From the NCBI GenBank assembly GCA_903866255.1, contig CAIPMW010000076.1, forward strand, positions 1-64,000: DNA of 64,000 bases, written 5' to 3'. This document shows, piece after piece, positions 49,710-60,697 of this stretch. This stretch comes from an uncultured Chlorobiaceae bacterium. GTDB taxonomy: Bacteria; Bacteroidota; Chlorobiia; Chlorobiales; Chlorobiaceae. The notes under the pieces were generated by a model. It was not told the origin of the DNA. It did not search any database and was given only the letters and a program-made list of their open reading frames with translations. How positions within the stretch are numbered: position 1 is the first letter of the stretch; the number at the start of each line of letters is the position of its first letter. Made by a program: the position numbers and the translations under genes.

Positions 49710-50654
49710 TTACACAAACAGAGAGTTCCCGGCATTCTGGCGGAAACCTCTGACAAATTCGGATGCCTCCATGTATTTTTTCCCTTCAACCTGCAATGAA
49801 AGCAGCTCAAGCCACCCATCCGAACATGCAGCATAAAGTCTTCCCTGATTGACCAGCAGCCTCCCCGGAGAAACTGAAGCACCTTCAGACAAGAGTACTC
49901 CGGGAGTAGCCCGGAATATTTTCATGGTTTTACCATGGAATGTTGTCCATGCCGCTGGCTTCATGGCAAGCCCCCTGATAAAATCATGAATGATCGCAAC
50001 TGGCTGGGCCCAATCGATTCGGGTATTATCACGGTTAAGCTTGGGAGCCCTTGAAGCCAACGCTTCATTCTGTTCAGAGACATTGACAGTCCCTGAGGCT
50101 ATTATGTGCAGGGTATTGACAACAACCCTTGCACCAATCTCCGAAAGACGGCATGCAAGATCGGTGCCATTTTCGTCATGATCTATCGCGGTTTTTTCCT
50201 GAAGAATGATCGTGCCAGTATCAACACGCTGCTGCAAAAAAAATGTTGTGACGCCGGTTTCGTGATCACCATGGATAAGCGACCAGTTGATGGGAGCAGC
50301 CCCCCTGTAGGCAGGCAGCAGAGAGGCATGAAGATTGAATGAACCAAGATGAGCCTGTTCATAGATCGTTGGAGGAAGAATGCGAAAGGCTGCCACAACA
50401 ATAACATCAGGCCGGTGAACAGCAACCGTCTCAGCAAACGCTGGATCCTTGACATCATCAACTTCATACACCGGAAGCCCGAGAGCAAGAGCTGCCTGTT
50501 TTACCGGAGATGGCTCAACATCTGCATGTTTACTCTTACGCGGCTTGTCCTTGCCGGTAACCACAAGCACAATCTCAAAAGCACTCTCTTCAGCAGCAAT
50601 CGCCCGTAACGAAGGAACTGCAAATCCCGGAGTTCCCATAAAAATAATACGCAT
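49710..50654 (-). CDS. fmt: Methionyl-tRNA formyltransferase
   Basis: [40 protein letters not shown]. Confidence 0.97.
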   Translation of the reverse strand: MRIIFMGTPGFAVPSLRAIAAEESAFEIVLVVTGKDKPRKSKHADVEPSPVKQAALALGLPVYEVDDVKDPAFAETVAVHRPDVIVVAAFRILPPTIYEQAHLGSFNLHASLLPAYRGAAPINWSLIHGDHETGVTTFFLQQRVDTGTIILQEKTAIDHDENGTDLACRLSEIGARVVVNTLHIIASGTVNVSEQNEALASRAPKLNRDNTRIDWAQPVAIIHDFIRGLAMKPAAWTTFHGKTMKIFRATPGVLLSEGASVSPGRLLVNQGRLYAACSDGWLELLSLQVEGKKYMEASEFVRGFRQNAGNSLFV

Positions 50655-50659
50655 GGCTC

Positions 50660-51214
50660 TCAATAAAGTTTTGATACCGGAACAACAACCGGATAAGATG
50701 CGTTAACAATGCCCGACGCAAGGGCAGACAACTCCTTCTGGATCTTTCGTCGATCACGCTTCTGCACCCGATCCACAAAAAGAGTCCCGTCGAGATGATC
50801 AATCTCATGCTGCAGCACTCTGCCTGGCATCCCGGAAAACTCACCAACCTGCTCCTCAAAACGCTCGTTCCGGTATTTAAGTGTAAGAACAGAGGGACGC
50901 ACAACATCACCCTGCACCCCCGGAACACTCAAACAGCCCTCCTCCATTTCACTTGAGCCACTGACCGCCAGAATGTGAGGATTGATAACCACCATGGGCT
51001 TTTCGCCCTCATAATTTTTGACACAGGAGACATCCAGCACCAGCAGCCGGAGAGAATGGCCCACCTGCGGTGCAGCCAGACCAATACCAGAAGCGTTGTA
51101 CATCGACTCAAACATTGAACCTATAAGCTTCTCAACGGCACTGTCAACACCTTTCAACGGTTTGGCTCTCTGTCGAAGGATATCATCACTATAAATGTTA
51201 ATCGGTAATATCAT
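50660..51214 (-). CDS. def: Peptide deformylase
   Basis: [34 protein letters not shown]. Confidence 0.97.
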   Translation of the reverse strand: MILPINIYSDDILRQRAKPLKGVDSAVEKLIGSMFESMYNASGIGLAAPQVGHSLRLLVLDVSCVKNYEGEKPMVVINPHILAVSGSSEMEEGCLSVPGVQGDVVRPSVLTLKYRNERFEEQVGEFSGMPGRVLQHEIDHLDGTLFVDRVQKRDRRKIQKELSALASGIVNASYPVVVPVSKLY

Positions 51215-51303
51215 TGTTTTGTGGCGTTGACCTCTGTTTCACTCTTGGTGTTTCTGGAGAATATATGGTTCAGGAATGAAAATCAACGAAAAGCCGTTTC
51301 CTG

Positions 51304-51333
51304 AAAAACAAAAACCCCGACGTGCGGGGTTTC
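51304..51333 (-). terminator. Rho-independent terminator downstream of tRNA-Ser cluster
   Basis: Stem aaaccccg/cggggttt with T-run on minus strand. Confidence 0.8.
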
Positions 51334-51340
51334 TGATGTG

Positions 51341-51430
51341 CGGAGAGGGAGGGATTCGAACCCTCGGTAGCCCTATAAGAACTACGTCGGTTTAGCAAAC
51401 CGGTGCCTTCAGCCGCTCGGCCACCTCTCC
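51341..51430 (-). tRNA. tRNA-Ser (GCT)
   Basis: Acceptor GGAGAGG/CCTCTCC, anticodon loop from cggtttGCTaaaccg, long variable arm, TTCGAA T-loop. Confidence 0.92.
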
Positions 51431-51437
51431 AGATGTT

Positions 51438-51523
51438 TGGCGGAGGATGAGGGACTCGAACCCCCATGGGCGTGAACCCGGCAGTTTTCAAGACTGCTGC
51501 CTTACCAATTAGGCAAATCCTCC
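51438..51523 (-). tRNA. tRNA-Ser (TGA), CCA encoded
   Basis: GGAGGAT...ATCCTCC acceptor, gcagtctTGAaaactgc anticodon arm. Confidence 0.88.
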
Positions 51524-51601
51524 ATCATGCCGTAAAGAACAGGCACCGAAGATAATAAATCCACCGGAAAAATCCAGAAAAAAGATTCCGGTGGCATATT
51601 C

Positions 51602-51692
51602 TGGCGGAGAGGGAGGGATTCGAACCCTCGAGGGCTGTAACACCCTACCCGCTTTCCAGGCGAGCGCACTAGACCAACTATGCGACCTCTCC
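51602..51692 (-). tRNA. tRNA-Ser (GGA), CCA encoded
   Basis: GGAGAGG acceptor, ctcgcctGGAaagcgg anticodon arm, long variable arm. Confidence 0.9.
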
Positions 51693-51764
51693 GTATTTTG
51701 CAAGGGCAAAAGGTCTGGAATTTACATTCTATTTTTGATTTTCAAAAGTATTCCGGCAGAGTAG

Positions 51765-53411
<1,647 letters not shown>

Positions 53412-53619
53412 GGTTGTGTTAGCAAATCGTTTGCAGCAACGGATAAAAAAAGTGTTCAAATACGCTTTTTCCGCCAATACTCCCCAGATTTGCCGCTTGC
53501 ACATCCTTATAGAGACAGCGACAGCACTCCATGAGCCCTGAAGAGCAAGCGGCCAGCACTTGCCTTTCAGAGCTCTTTAACAAAACCACAGGAAGATACA
53601 CAAATCGTAATTCTTGTGA

Positions 53620-53883
53620 TCAACCAACCGCCTTGCCGTCACCCTGAGGCTTCATCGGATTACCAAGGCTGCTCAGTGCTCCTGCCGCCTTAACCACAAG
53701 CGAACCAACAGCAAAAATACCAAACCCCACCACAGCAATACCGGCAAGACCATGTATTGCAGGAATGGCAACCGGAGCAACAACTGGAGCTGCAGGAGCA
53801 ATCAAAGCTGCCCCGCCAGCAACTCCTACGGCAGCTTTCATCATATTTTCGGGATTAGATGGACCCATATCAAAACCCTCCAT
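53620..53883 (-). CDS. Small Ala/Val/Gly-rich hydrophobic protein
   Basis: Same strand and immediately downstream of the Mg-chelatase gene; two hydrophobic stretches. Confidence 0.5.
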   Translation of the reverse strand: MEGFDMGPSNPENMMKAAVGVAGGAALIAPAAPVVAPVAIPAIHGLAGIAVVGFGIFAVGSLVVKAAGALSSLGNPMKPQGDGKAVG

Positions 53884-53980
53884 GTTTAATGTTCATTCAA
53901 AATTTCTATACACCGAGCCATGATTTGAGCTACGCAACGAGTTTGCAACTTCCAAAATACAACGGACCCGTTACTACAAG

Positions 53981-56900
53981 CTATTTGTCGTCAGTCATCC
54001 CCTCCAGCCGATCCTCAAGGTCAGCGTAAATCTCCTGTAGCTCATCAATCATATTTTGATCGGCTTTCCACATACCGCGACCATGGGCTTCGAGCATACG
54101 ACCGACAATATTCTTGATGGCCTGCGGATTGATGGTTGCAAGCCGCTCCCTCATTTCGGGATCAAGTGCGTAGGTCTCGGCGGTTTTTTTGTAGACCCAG
54201 TCATCCACACTTTTGGTGACAGCATCCCAGCCAAGCATGTAGGTAACCCGATTGCTGATTTCACCGGCGCCGCTGTGGCCATGCTTGAGCATCCCCTCAA
54301 ACCACTTGGGATTGAGCAGCTTTGAGCGGTACTCAATGCGGAGCGATTTTTCGGCATCATCGACCTTGATATCGGAGGTAAACGACTCAACATAGTTGAG
54401 CTTGATATCGCCACCCTTTGTGTTTCGGCGACGTGCGGCAAGCTGCAGTGAACCGGATGATGAGAAGTAATGGTCGATATCGGAGATACCAAACTCGGTG
54501 GAGTCAACCTGGTGCACCACCCGATCAACCGAACCCAGCATTTTCTGTAATATTGCTGACTCACTCCCCCCTTTCCGACCACCGCCATAAGCGCTGCTGT
54601 TGCGACGAATAAAGAGATCGTCAAGATCATTTTCCGTCTCCCATGCTGAATCCTCAATCATATCATCAACATAGGTGCCATAAGCGCCCGGTGCCTGGGT
54701 AAACTGACGGGCTGTAGCGCTCTCAAACTCCATACCCGAGGCAAGCGCCTCATCAACATGCTTTTTCACAAAATTCATCTCAACCGGTTCATCAGCGTTG
54801 GCCGCCTCTTTGACAAGCCGGTCAAGCTGATCCATAAGCAGCCCAAAAGCATCACGGAAGATTGGGCTGAGCTGCATGAGCACATCGATTCGAGGACGAC
54901 GAAGCTTCTCCAGCGGCACCAGACTGTAGTGGCTGATTTTACCGAACGCGTCATAGGATGGTTCCGCACCGAGCAACCTGATCACCACGGCAACAGCCTC
55001 GCCCTTGGTTTTTATGGTATCGAGCCCCCAGAGTACCTGGGCGATGGTTTCAGGATATTGCCCGTCATTCTCCTCAAGATGCTTTTTAACAATGCTGTCC
55101 GCAATAAGCGAACCACGCTTGAAAGCCATCACCGACGGAATTCTCCATGGATCAATGGAGTGAATGTTACGACCGGAAGGGAGCACATTAACACCGTCAC
55201 GCACCAGGTCACCACCTGGCCCCGATGAGATATAACGACCATCAAGCACCTTCATGAGTGCATCCATCTCACCAGTATTATCGCGCAGAGCAAAAAGGAG
55301 CTGAGTGCCCTCCCTGATCAACTGCTCAACAAAGGGAGTATACTCAACAGGAAGCCTGGATCCTCCCGTTACCGACGCAAAAGCCGACATGACGTTTTTG
55401 CGGTCAAACAGGGCCTGCTGAACAAAATCCCTGCACGCACCATCAACCCACTCCCGCAGGCGGATAGCCTCCTCTTCACCCTTTCTTGACCGGCTGCTCA
55501 GCTCCTCATAACTGCTGAAATGGCCGTTCTTGCCCGATGCGCTCATGAGAAGCGAAGGCAGCGTTCTGGCATCCTCTTCACGATTTTTAAGCGTTTCGGT
55601 AACAGTGATAATTTGTGCTTCCGGCGGACTTGCCTCACCGAACACGTGAAGTGAATTGGAGATAAGGCGATTTTCAAGTTCGCTGATATAGATGTAAAGA
55701 CGACTGACATAATCACTGAACCCCTCATTTTCGCGGCGGGGACAGTCGTCCGTCAGATTGAGTAGCTCCGCTTTCTGCATAACAGCCTCTTCAATACCCG
55801 AGCCGTCACCCTGACCTTCAAACAAACCGGATGTCGCGAGATTCCTTTCACGGAAATCGACCAGCAGCTCTTTAAGCGCAGGCAGTTCTTTGTAGAGACC
55901 GGCACGCGACAATGGTGGCACCACATGAGAGACCATGGTGGCAAGGCCGCGCCGTTTGGCAATGGTGGATTCACTGGGGTTATTCACCGGATAGATGTAA
56001 AAATGCGGCACCTCACCGAGAAGCGCATCTGGCCAGCAGTCACCAGTAAGACCTGTCTGAAGTCCCGGCATCCACTCTACCGACCCGTGCATACCCACGT
56101 GCACCATGGCATGAGCCTCAAACTCCCGGCTTATCCAGCGATAAAAGGCAATATACTGGTGATGCGGCGTGTTTGACTTGTCGAACAGCAACCGCATAGG
56201 ATCACCCTGCACACCGATACGGGGTTGAACACCAATGAAGATGTTCCCGAAACGCAAACCTCCTACAAAAACATCATGATCGCCAATCGGAACAATTTCA
56301 CCGGGAAACTTCTGCCACCGCTCCTCAATCCGTTCACGCTCCCTTGACGTAGTCAACTCCTTGAATGTATCAAAATTGACCTTTACAGCCTCAGGCTTGT
56401 GCTGCATAATCTGGTGTTCAGTTGCACGATCAAGTGCTTCAAAGAGAGCATCAGATGATTCTGGAAGCTTGCCCACATTGTACCCCTCTTTTTTCAGTCG
56501 CTGAAGTGTAGCAAAAAGTGTTCTCGGGACATCAAGCAGCGCTGCTGTGGCTTTTTTGCCAAGACCCGGAGGATAGTCATACACAATAAATGCAACCTTT
56601 TTATCGCGATTGGCCGTCGCCCGCAACCGAAGCCATTTGCTGACCAGAAGAGCCAGCCGTTCAAGACGTTCGTGAACAGTCTCAATCTTGCCATCCTGCA
56701 GAGCGCCAAGAATAATCGGACAGATGGCGCCATCCATTTCAGGAATAGCATACGTGAAGGTAATCTGCATCGGAGAGACACCAAGCTCTTTCCATGAATC
56801 GAACCCCTGAGTCAGAAGAGGCTGGGCCACCATGTAGGGAGCATCCAGTTTTGTCATAATTTCATGACGTGCTTCAGCAGCAATTCCGGGTTTGGTTGAT

Positions 56901-57817
56901 CCTGCAGGACCACCCACAAGACCAAAACCCATCATATTGATCAGAAGATCGATGTTCTCCTTGACCAGCCAGTCCCGTACAAGAACATGACCCTCAACTC
57001 CCATAACAAACGATGGAAACAGATGAATCCCCTGCTTTTCAAGAACTCGAATGGTGTTGTCGATGTAGGTCTTCTCCTGCAGCAGATGTTTGCGGAAAAA
57101 GAGGAGTCCAATTTTCTGCCCCTTGTCGATATTTATCCCGCGCTTTTTCTGCCAGTTTTTATAACTCTTGACATCAGTGAAGTATGCTGGCGCATCAGGG
57201 TGGTAAATCCCCATATTGGGCACATCGACAATTGCCCCAACCTTCACCGGCTCATTAAAATATTCTCGAAGAATCAGCCGGAACATGTTGGCGATATTCT
57301 CTGCTGTCGGCTGCATCCAGTAGGAGTAGACCATCAGCCAGTTCTTGAAATCCTTCGCCTTGTTTGGCACAAGAGGCAAAATAGTGCGCATGATTTTCAT
57401 GAGCTTCATGTAGCCGTAAAGAGCATCTTCATCGCGCCCCTTCACCAGCATTTTCGCAACTTTTTTGACCATATCGGGCATCCCTGCCTTTCCATCACCG
57501 ACGGAATAACTACCCACCTTGGTCAGAGCCATAGCTTCAGGCATAGACTCAAAAATAAAAATAGTCTTTTCATTAGTGGCCAGCTCAAGTTGCTGTTTAA
57601 ACCAGTCGATCTGCTCCTTGAAGTTGATCATGCTCATAAAGACGCAATCAGCCTCCCGAATCGCTTTTGCCGCATCAGGATTCTTTTTTTCAAGATCAAT
57701 ATCACTCAACTGAGTCAATTCAGCTTCGCTGGCAAGAAGCCCCTTGATTTTTTTCCAGAGACCGGCGTTGTACTGTTCAAGACCAACAACAGCAACGATT
57801 TTACGAAGATTAGGCAT
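53981..57817 (-). CDS. bchH: Magnesium chelatase H subunit (BchH/BchS/BchT-type; paralog not resolved)
   Basis: 1278 aa; HAMVHVGMHGSVEWMPGLQTGLTGDCWPDALLGEVPHFYIYPVNNPSESTIAKRR. Confidence 0.93.
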   Translation of the reverse strand: MPNLRKIVAVVGLEQYNAGLWKKIKGLLASEAELTQLSDIDLEKKNPDAAKAIREADCVFMSMINFKEQIDWFKQQLELATNEKTIFIFESMPEAMALTKVGSYSVGDGKAGMPDMVKKVAKMLVKGRDEDALYGYMKLMKIMRTILPLVPNKAKDFKNWLMVYSYWMQPTAENIANMFRLILREYFNEPVKVGAIVDVPNMGIYHPDAPAYFTDVKSYKNWQKKRGINIDKGQKIGLLFFRKHLLQEKTYIDNTIRVLEKQGIHLFPSFVMGVEGHVLVRDWLVKENIDLLINMMGFGLVGGPAGSTKPGIAAEARHEIMTKLDAPYMVAQPLLTQGFDSWKELGVSPMQITFTYAIPEMDGAICPIILGALQDGKIETVHERLERLALLVSKWLRLRATANRDKKVAFIVYDYPPGLGKKATAALLDVPRTLFATLQRLKKEGYNVGKLPESSDALFEALDRATEHQIMQHKPEAVKVNFDTFKELTTSRERERIEERWQKFPGEIVPIGDHDVFVGGLRFGNIFIGVQPRIGVQGDPMRLLFDKSNTPHHQYIAFYRWISREFEAHAMVHVGMHGSVEWMPGLQTGLTGDCWPDALLGEVPHFYIYPVNNPSESTIAKRRGLATMVSHVVPPLSRAGLYKELPALKELLVDFRERNLATSGLFEGQGDGSGIEEAVMQKAELLNLTDDCPRRENEGFSDYVSRLYIYISELENRLISNSLHVFGEASPPEAQIITVTETLKNREEDARTLPSLLMSASGKNGHFSSYEELSSRSRKGEEEAIRLREWVDGACRDFVQQALFDRKNVMSAFASVTGGSRLPVEYTPFVEQLIREGTQLLFALRDNTGEMDALMKVLDGRYISSGPGGDLVRDGVNVLPSGRNIHSIDPWRIPSVMAFKRGSLIADSIVKKHLEENDGQYPETIAQVLWGLDTIKTKGEAVAVVIRLLGAEPSYDAFGKISHYSLVPLEKLRRPRIDVLMQLSPIFRDAFGLLMDQLDRLVKEAANADEPVEMNFVKKHVDEALASGMEFESATARQFTQAPGAYGTYVDDMIEDSAWETENDLDDLFIRRNSSAYGGGRKGGSESAILQKMLGSVDRVVHQVDSTEFGISDIDHYFSSSGSLQLAARRRNTKGGDIKLNYVESFTSDIKVDDAEKSLRIEYRSKLLNPKWFEGMLKHGHSGAGEISNRVTYMLGWDAVTKSVDDWVYKKTAETYALDPEMRERLATINPQAIKNIVGRMLEAHGRGMWKADQNMIDELQEIYADLEDRLEGMTDDK

Positions 57818-57879
57818 GGGGTAAAAATTATTGTATCACGTTCATAACGCGAGATTAAAATGACATAACTCCAATGTAT

Positions 57880-58070
57880 AAAAGAAGGGGAATAATTCCG
57901 AAAACAGCTTTCCGAAAAGCACAACGGAAAGTTCTTCCATTTTTTGTTCAGTCCCCTCGCTGGTTGTGCGATAACTGCTCCAAGAGTCTCAAAGACTCGA
58001 TGACCAAATTCCTTTTCTCGCAATTCATCCCAAAGGTGCTCAACAGGATTTAAACCCCAGTGAATATGGC
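57880..58070 (-). pseudogene. IS630-family transposase C-terminal remnant
   Basis: Minus-strand LNPVEHLWDELREKEFGHRVFETLGAVIAQPARGLNKKWKN. Confidence 0.8.
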
Positions 58071-58256
58071 GATGCTACGGTCATTAACCTGTGCTTGAGC
58101 GTGTTTCCCTGGGCAAAATATCGCCAATTTAAGATTTTCTTCCCGAAGCAAAGCTTCGAGGAATATGTCCTATAGCGATTCAAAATTCTGTACTTCGCGG
58201 ATCAGAAACATCAGTCGAGGTATGGCTCTGCTATTACTGATGATACCTATATCGCC

Positions 58257-58637
58257 ATGGCCAATGGCCCGGTGCCGTCAATGGCTTACGATATTTTAAA
58301 ATCGTTACGGGGTGAGGGTCTTTTTACTTCACAGAAAGAGCAATTTACTCCATATTTTGAACTACAAATCAACAAACACACCGTAAAGGCAAGAAAGAGC
58401 CCTGATCTTGATTATTTGTCTGAATCTGAGATGCGATGCATTGACGAATTCATCGAAGAGAATTACCATCTCAAGTTTTCAGATTTAACAGAGAAATCCC
58501 ATGATACGGCATGGCAAAAAGCGGTATTTAATAGTGAAATAGATCTCCTTGATGTTGCAACGTGTGGCGGTTCCGGGAATGACATGATTGAGTATATCAA
58601 AGAGAGCTGTGAGAACCGCTTCGCTGTATTTGAATGA
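58257..58637 (+). CDS. DUF4065/SocA (Panacea) family protein, 5' end probably degraded
   Basis: In-frame homologous-looking residues continue upstream of the ATG (FKILYFADQKHQSRYGSAITDDTYIAMANGPVPSMAYDIL). Confidence 0.75.
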   Translation: MANGPVPSMAYDILKSLRGEGLFTSQKEQFTPYFELQINKHTVKARKSPDLDYLSESEMRCIDEFIEENYHLKFSDLTEKSHDTAWQKAVFNSEIDLLDVATCGGSGNDMIEYIKESCENRFAVFE

Positions 58638-58957
58638 GTTTAGGTGAATTTTTCCCGGAAGTCTTTAAGGCTGATTACGCCAGAAGGAACCTGGAAGTTG
58701 GGAGTGCTCTTAAGCTCTACGTCACGGATACCAAACCACCAAAAGAGAAACGATTTATCATTGTAGGAAAGAATATTGACCGGCTCTGTCTGGCAACGGT
58801 ATACATCAATTCAGAGATCAATGAGAACATCAATTACTTTTCCGATAAACGGATAAGCGAAGCTAAAATAAGCATTCATCTCACCCCGGGAACGCCGAGC
58901 CCCAGCTCGGCAGATGGGCTTTTATCGCTGCAAAACACCCTCACCGGAAGTACGTAG
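58634..58957 (+). CDS. Partner of DUF4065 protein; C-terminus runs into a palindromic repeat
   Basis: 4-bp overlap; tail PGTPSPSSADGLL encoded by repeat. Confidence 0.5.
   Translation: MSLGEFFPEVFKADYARRNLEVGSALKLYVTDTKPPKEKRFIIVGKNIDRLCLATVYINSEINENINYFSDKRISEAKISIHLTPGTPSPSSADGLLSLQNTLTGST
58888..58913 (+). repeat. Palindromic (REP-like) element
   Basis: gggaacgccgagccccagctcggca; inverted copy at 62151-62175. Confidence 0.75.
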
Positions 58958-59050
58958 GGCCAAATAGCTCATCGCCATCGGTATACAGATAACTGTGCGT
59001 CATGATCACTGTCGCGTAATGTCGATACAAGAAACTGAGTAATATGATGG

Positions 59051-60088
59051 TCACTCCCCATCCCCCTTTGCACCCCACAACCTGAGCCGTTCCGCAATGG
59101 CATCAGGACTTGGTAGATCAGCTCGATAAGCTTCAGGGAGTTCAGGAACAACGGTATAGCTTGCAACACCTATCGGGCGGCTTGCTGTACGCAGGGCATA
59201 TTGCACCACGGTCTTGTTTTTGTCACGGCAGATAATGATACCAATTGGTGCGTTTTCACCCTCCATACGCTCCTGCTGGTCAAGGGCCTCAAGGTAAAAC
59301 TCCATCTTCCCTTTATGCTCGGGTTGAAAGGCTCCGATTTTAAGCTCTATTGCTACAAGAGAGCGCAATCTGCGATGAACAAGCAGCAGGTCAATAAAGT
59401 ACTCCTGCCCTCCAACTTCAAGGCGGTGCTGGTTGCCAATAAAAGTAAAGGCGCCGCCCATTTCGGAGAGAAAACGGCGAAGGTTCTGCACCAATGCCTG
59501 TTCCAGTTCCCGCTCGGAGTGTTCATCAGCCAGCTCCAGAAAATCGAAAGTGTACGTATCCTTGACTGCAAGCACAGCCTGAGCTTGCAGTTCAGGAGAG
59601 AGTGTTTTATCAAAACTGGTCTGATTGAGCAGGTATTTTTCGTAGCTTTTGTTGTCAACCTGGTGCTGGAGTACCGCCTTTGTCCAGCCAAACCTGGCCG
59701 TCGCCCGAAGATAGAATTCTCGTTCAAGCTCATCTTTGCATCGGGTGAAAATAACAAGGTTTTTAGCCCAACTGATTCCTCTAACCAATGGTTGGAGTTT
59801 TGGCTGATCGCGATACGCGCAAAAAAACTGACGCATGAACCAGAGGTTTTGCACAGAAAAACCATTTCGACCGGGAAATTCTGCCTGCAGATCACGGGCA
59901 AGCGTCTCCACTACCGCTTTTCCCCAGCCGAGTTTCTGTTGTTTCCGATCAATGGACTCACCAATCTCCCAATAAAGCGCGACCATCTCCGTATTCACCG
60001 CCCGGAACGCCTGATACTGCCGCTGGCGAATACGAGACTTGATATCGACAAGAAATTCTGCGTATTCAGTTGTTCTGATCTCACTCAT
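59051..60088 (-). CDS. YhcG family (DUF1016) PD-(D/E)XK nuclease
   Basis: VALYWEIGESIDRKQQKLGWGKAVVETLARDLQAEFPGRNGFSVQNLWFMRQFF; FIDLLLVHRRLRSLVAIELKIGAFQPEHKGKMEFYLEALD. Confidence 0.95.
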   Translation of the reverse strand: MSEIRTTEYAEFLVDIKSRIRQRQYQAFRAVNTEMVALYWEIGESIDRKQQKLGWGKAVVETLARDLQAEFPGRNGFSVQNLWFMRQFFCAYRDQPKLQPLVRGISWAKNLVIFTRCKDELEREFYLRATARFGWTKAVLQHQVDNKSYEKYLLNQTSFDKTLSPELQAQAVLAVKDTYTFDFLELADEHSERELEQALVQNLRRFLSEMGGAFTFIGNQHRLEVGGQEYFIDLLLVHRRLRSLVAIELKIGAFQPEHKGKMEFYLEALDQQERMEGENAPIGIIICRDKNKTVVQYALRTASRPIGVASYTVVPELPEAYRADLPSPDAIAERLRLWGAKGDGE

Positions 60089-60127
60089 AGCAGCACGCTG
60101 ATCGAATAAAAGAAAAGGTGTAAAAAG

Positions 60128-60311
60128 TTACCTCTTTACAATGTATCACAGGCTTCTGGTTCCACATCAGGAACATTGCTCAAAATTTCAAGAAATGTTT
60201 CACGGCTGCCTTGTTTTGCCCGCTTTTCCAAATATTCAAGCGCCGAAAGAGCCGCAACTTTTTCAGCCACAGCAGGCAAATAAATGTATGTGTATCGAGT
60301 AAATAGTTCAT
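60128..60311 (-). pseudogene. VapC start (11 codons) fused to an antitoxin-like C-terminal fragment
   Basis: MNYLLDTHTFI then PAVAEKVAALSALEYLEKRAKQGSRETFLEILSNVPDVEPEACDTL in another frame. Confidence 0.55.
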
Positions 60312-60535
60312 TTCAGTCCGAGAAACTCTTCCTCAGTCATTTTGAAATTATCAGCAAATGTGACTTTAACTTTTCCGTCAAGAATCCCGATTTTTCGCTC
60401 TTTTTTCTTTTCAGTATCGAGATAAGGAACAATCATGGCAATTGGTCTCTTTTTCTTGCCGTAAAGGATACCAAAAGACTCACCCTGCTTTACATTCTCA
60501 AGGATCTCAGAGAGTTGGGATTTTACTTCACCCAC
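60308..60535 (-). CDS. Phd/YefM-like antitoxin
   Basis: MGEVKSQLSEILENVKQGESFGILYGKKKRPIAMIVPY. Confidence 0.8.
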   Translation of the reverse strand: MGEVKSQLSEILENVKQGESFGILYGKKKRPIAMIVPYLDTEKKKERKIGILDGKVKVTFADNFKMTEEEFLGLK

Positions 60536-60697
60536 GGGTAGTGTTTTTATATCTGTAGCTTAAATTTACAAAAACGACTTGTCAACGTTTCAGAAAAAGT
60601 CAGATTTAGGGGAGAGCGTCTGTGTTTCGCATCCTCGATCGACAGGGATAATCTCCGTTAAGCCATGAAAAGCAGCAGCCGTTGTCTGTAAAGCCTA

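Noticed and set aside
56987-57847. 286-aa plus-strand ORF opposite the Mg-chelatase gene
   Set aside because: Mirror ORF of a strongly supported coding gene.
59201-60109. 302-aa plus-strand ORF opposite the YhcG gene
   Set aside because: Antisense shadow of a well supported DUF1016 protein.
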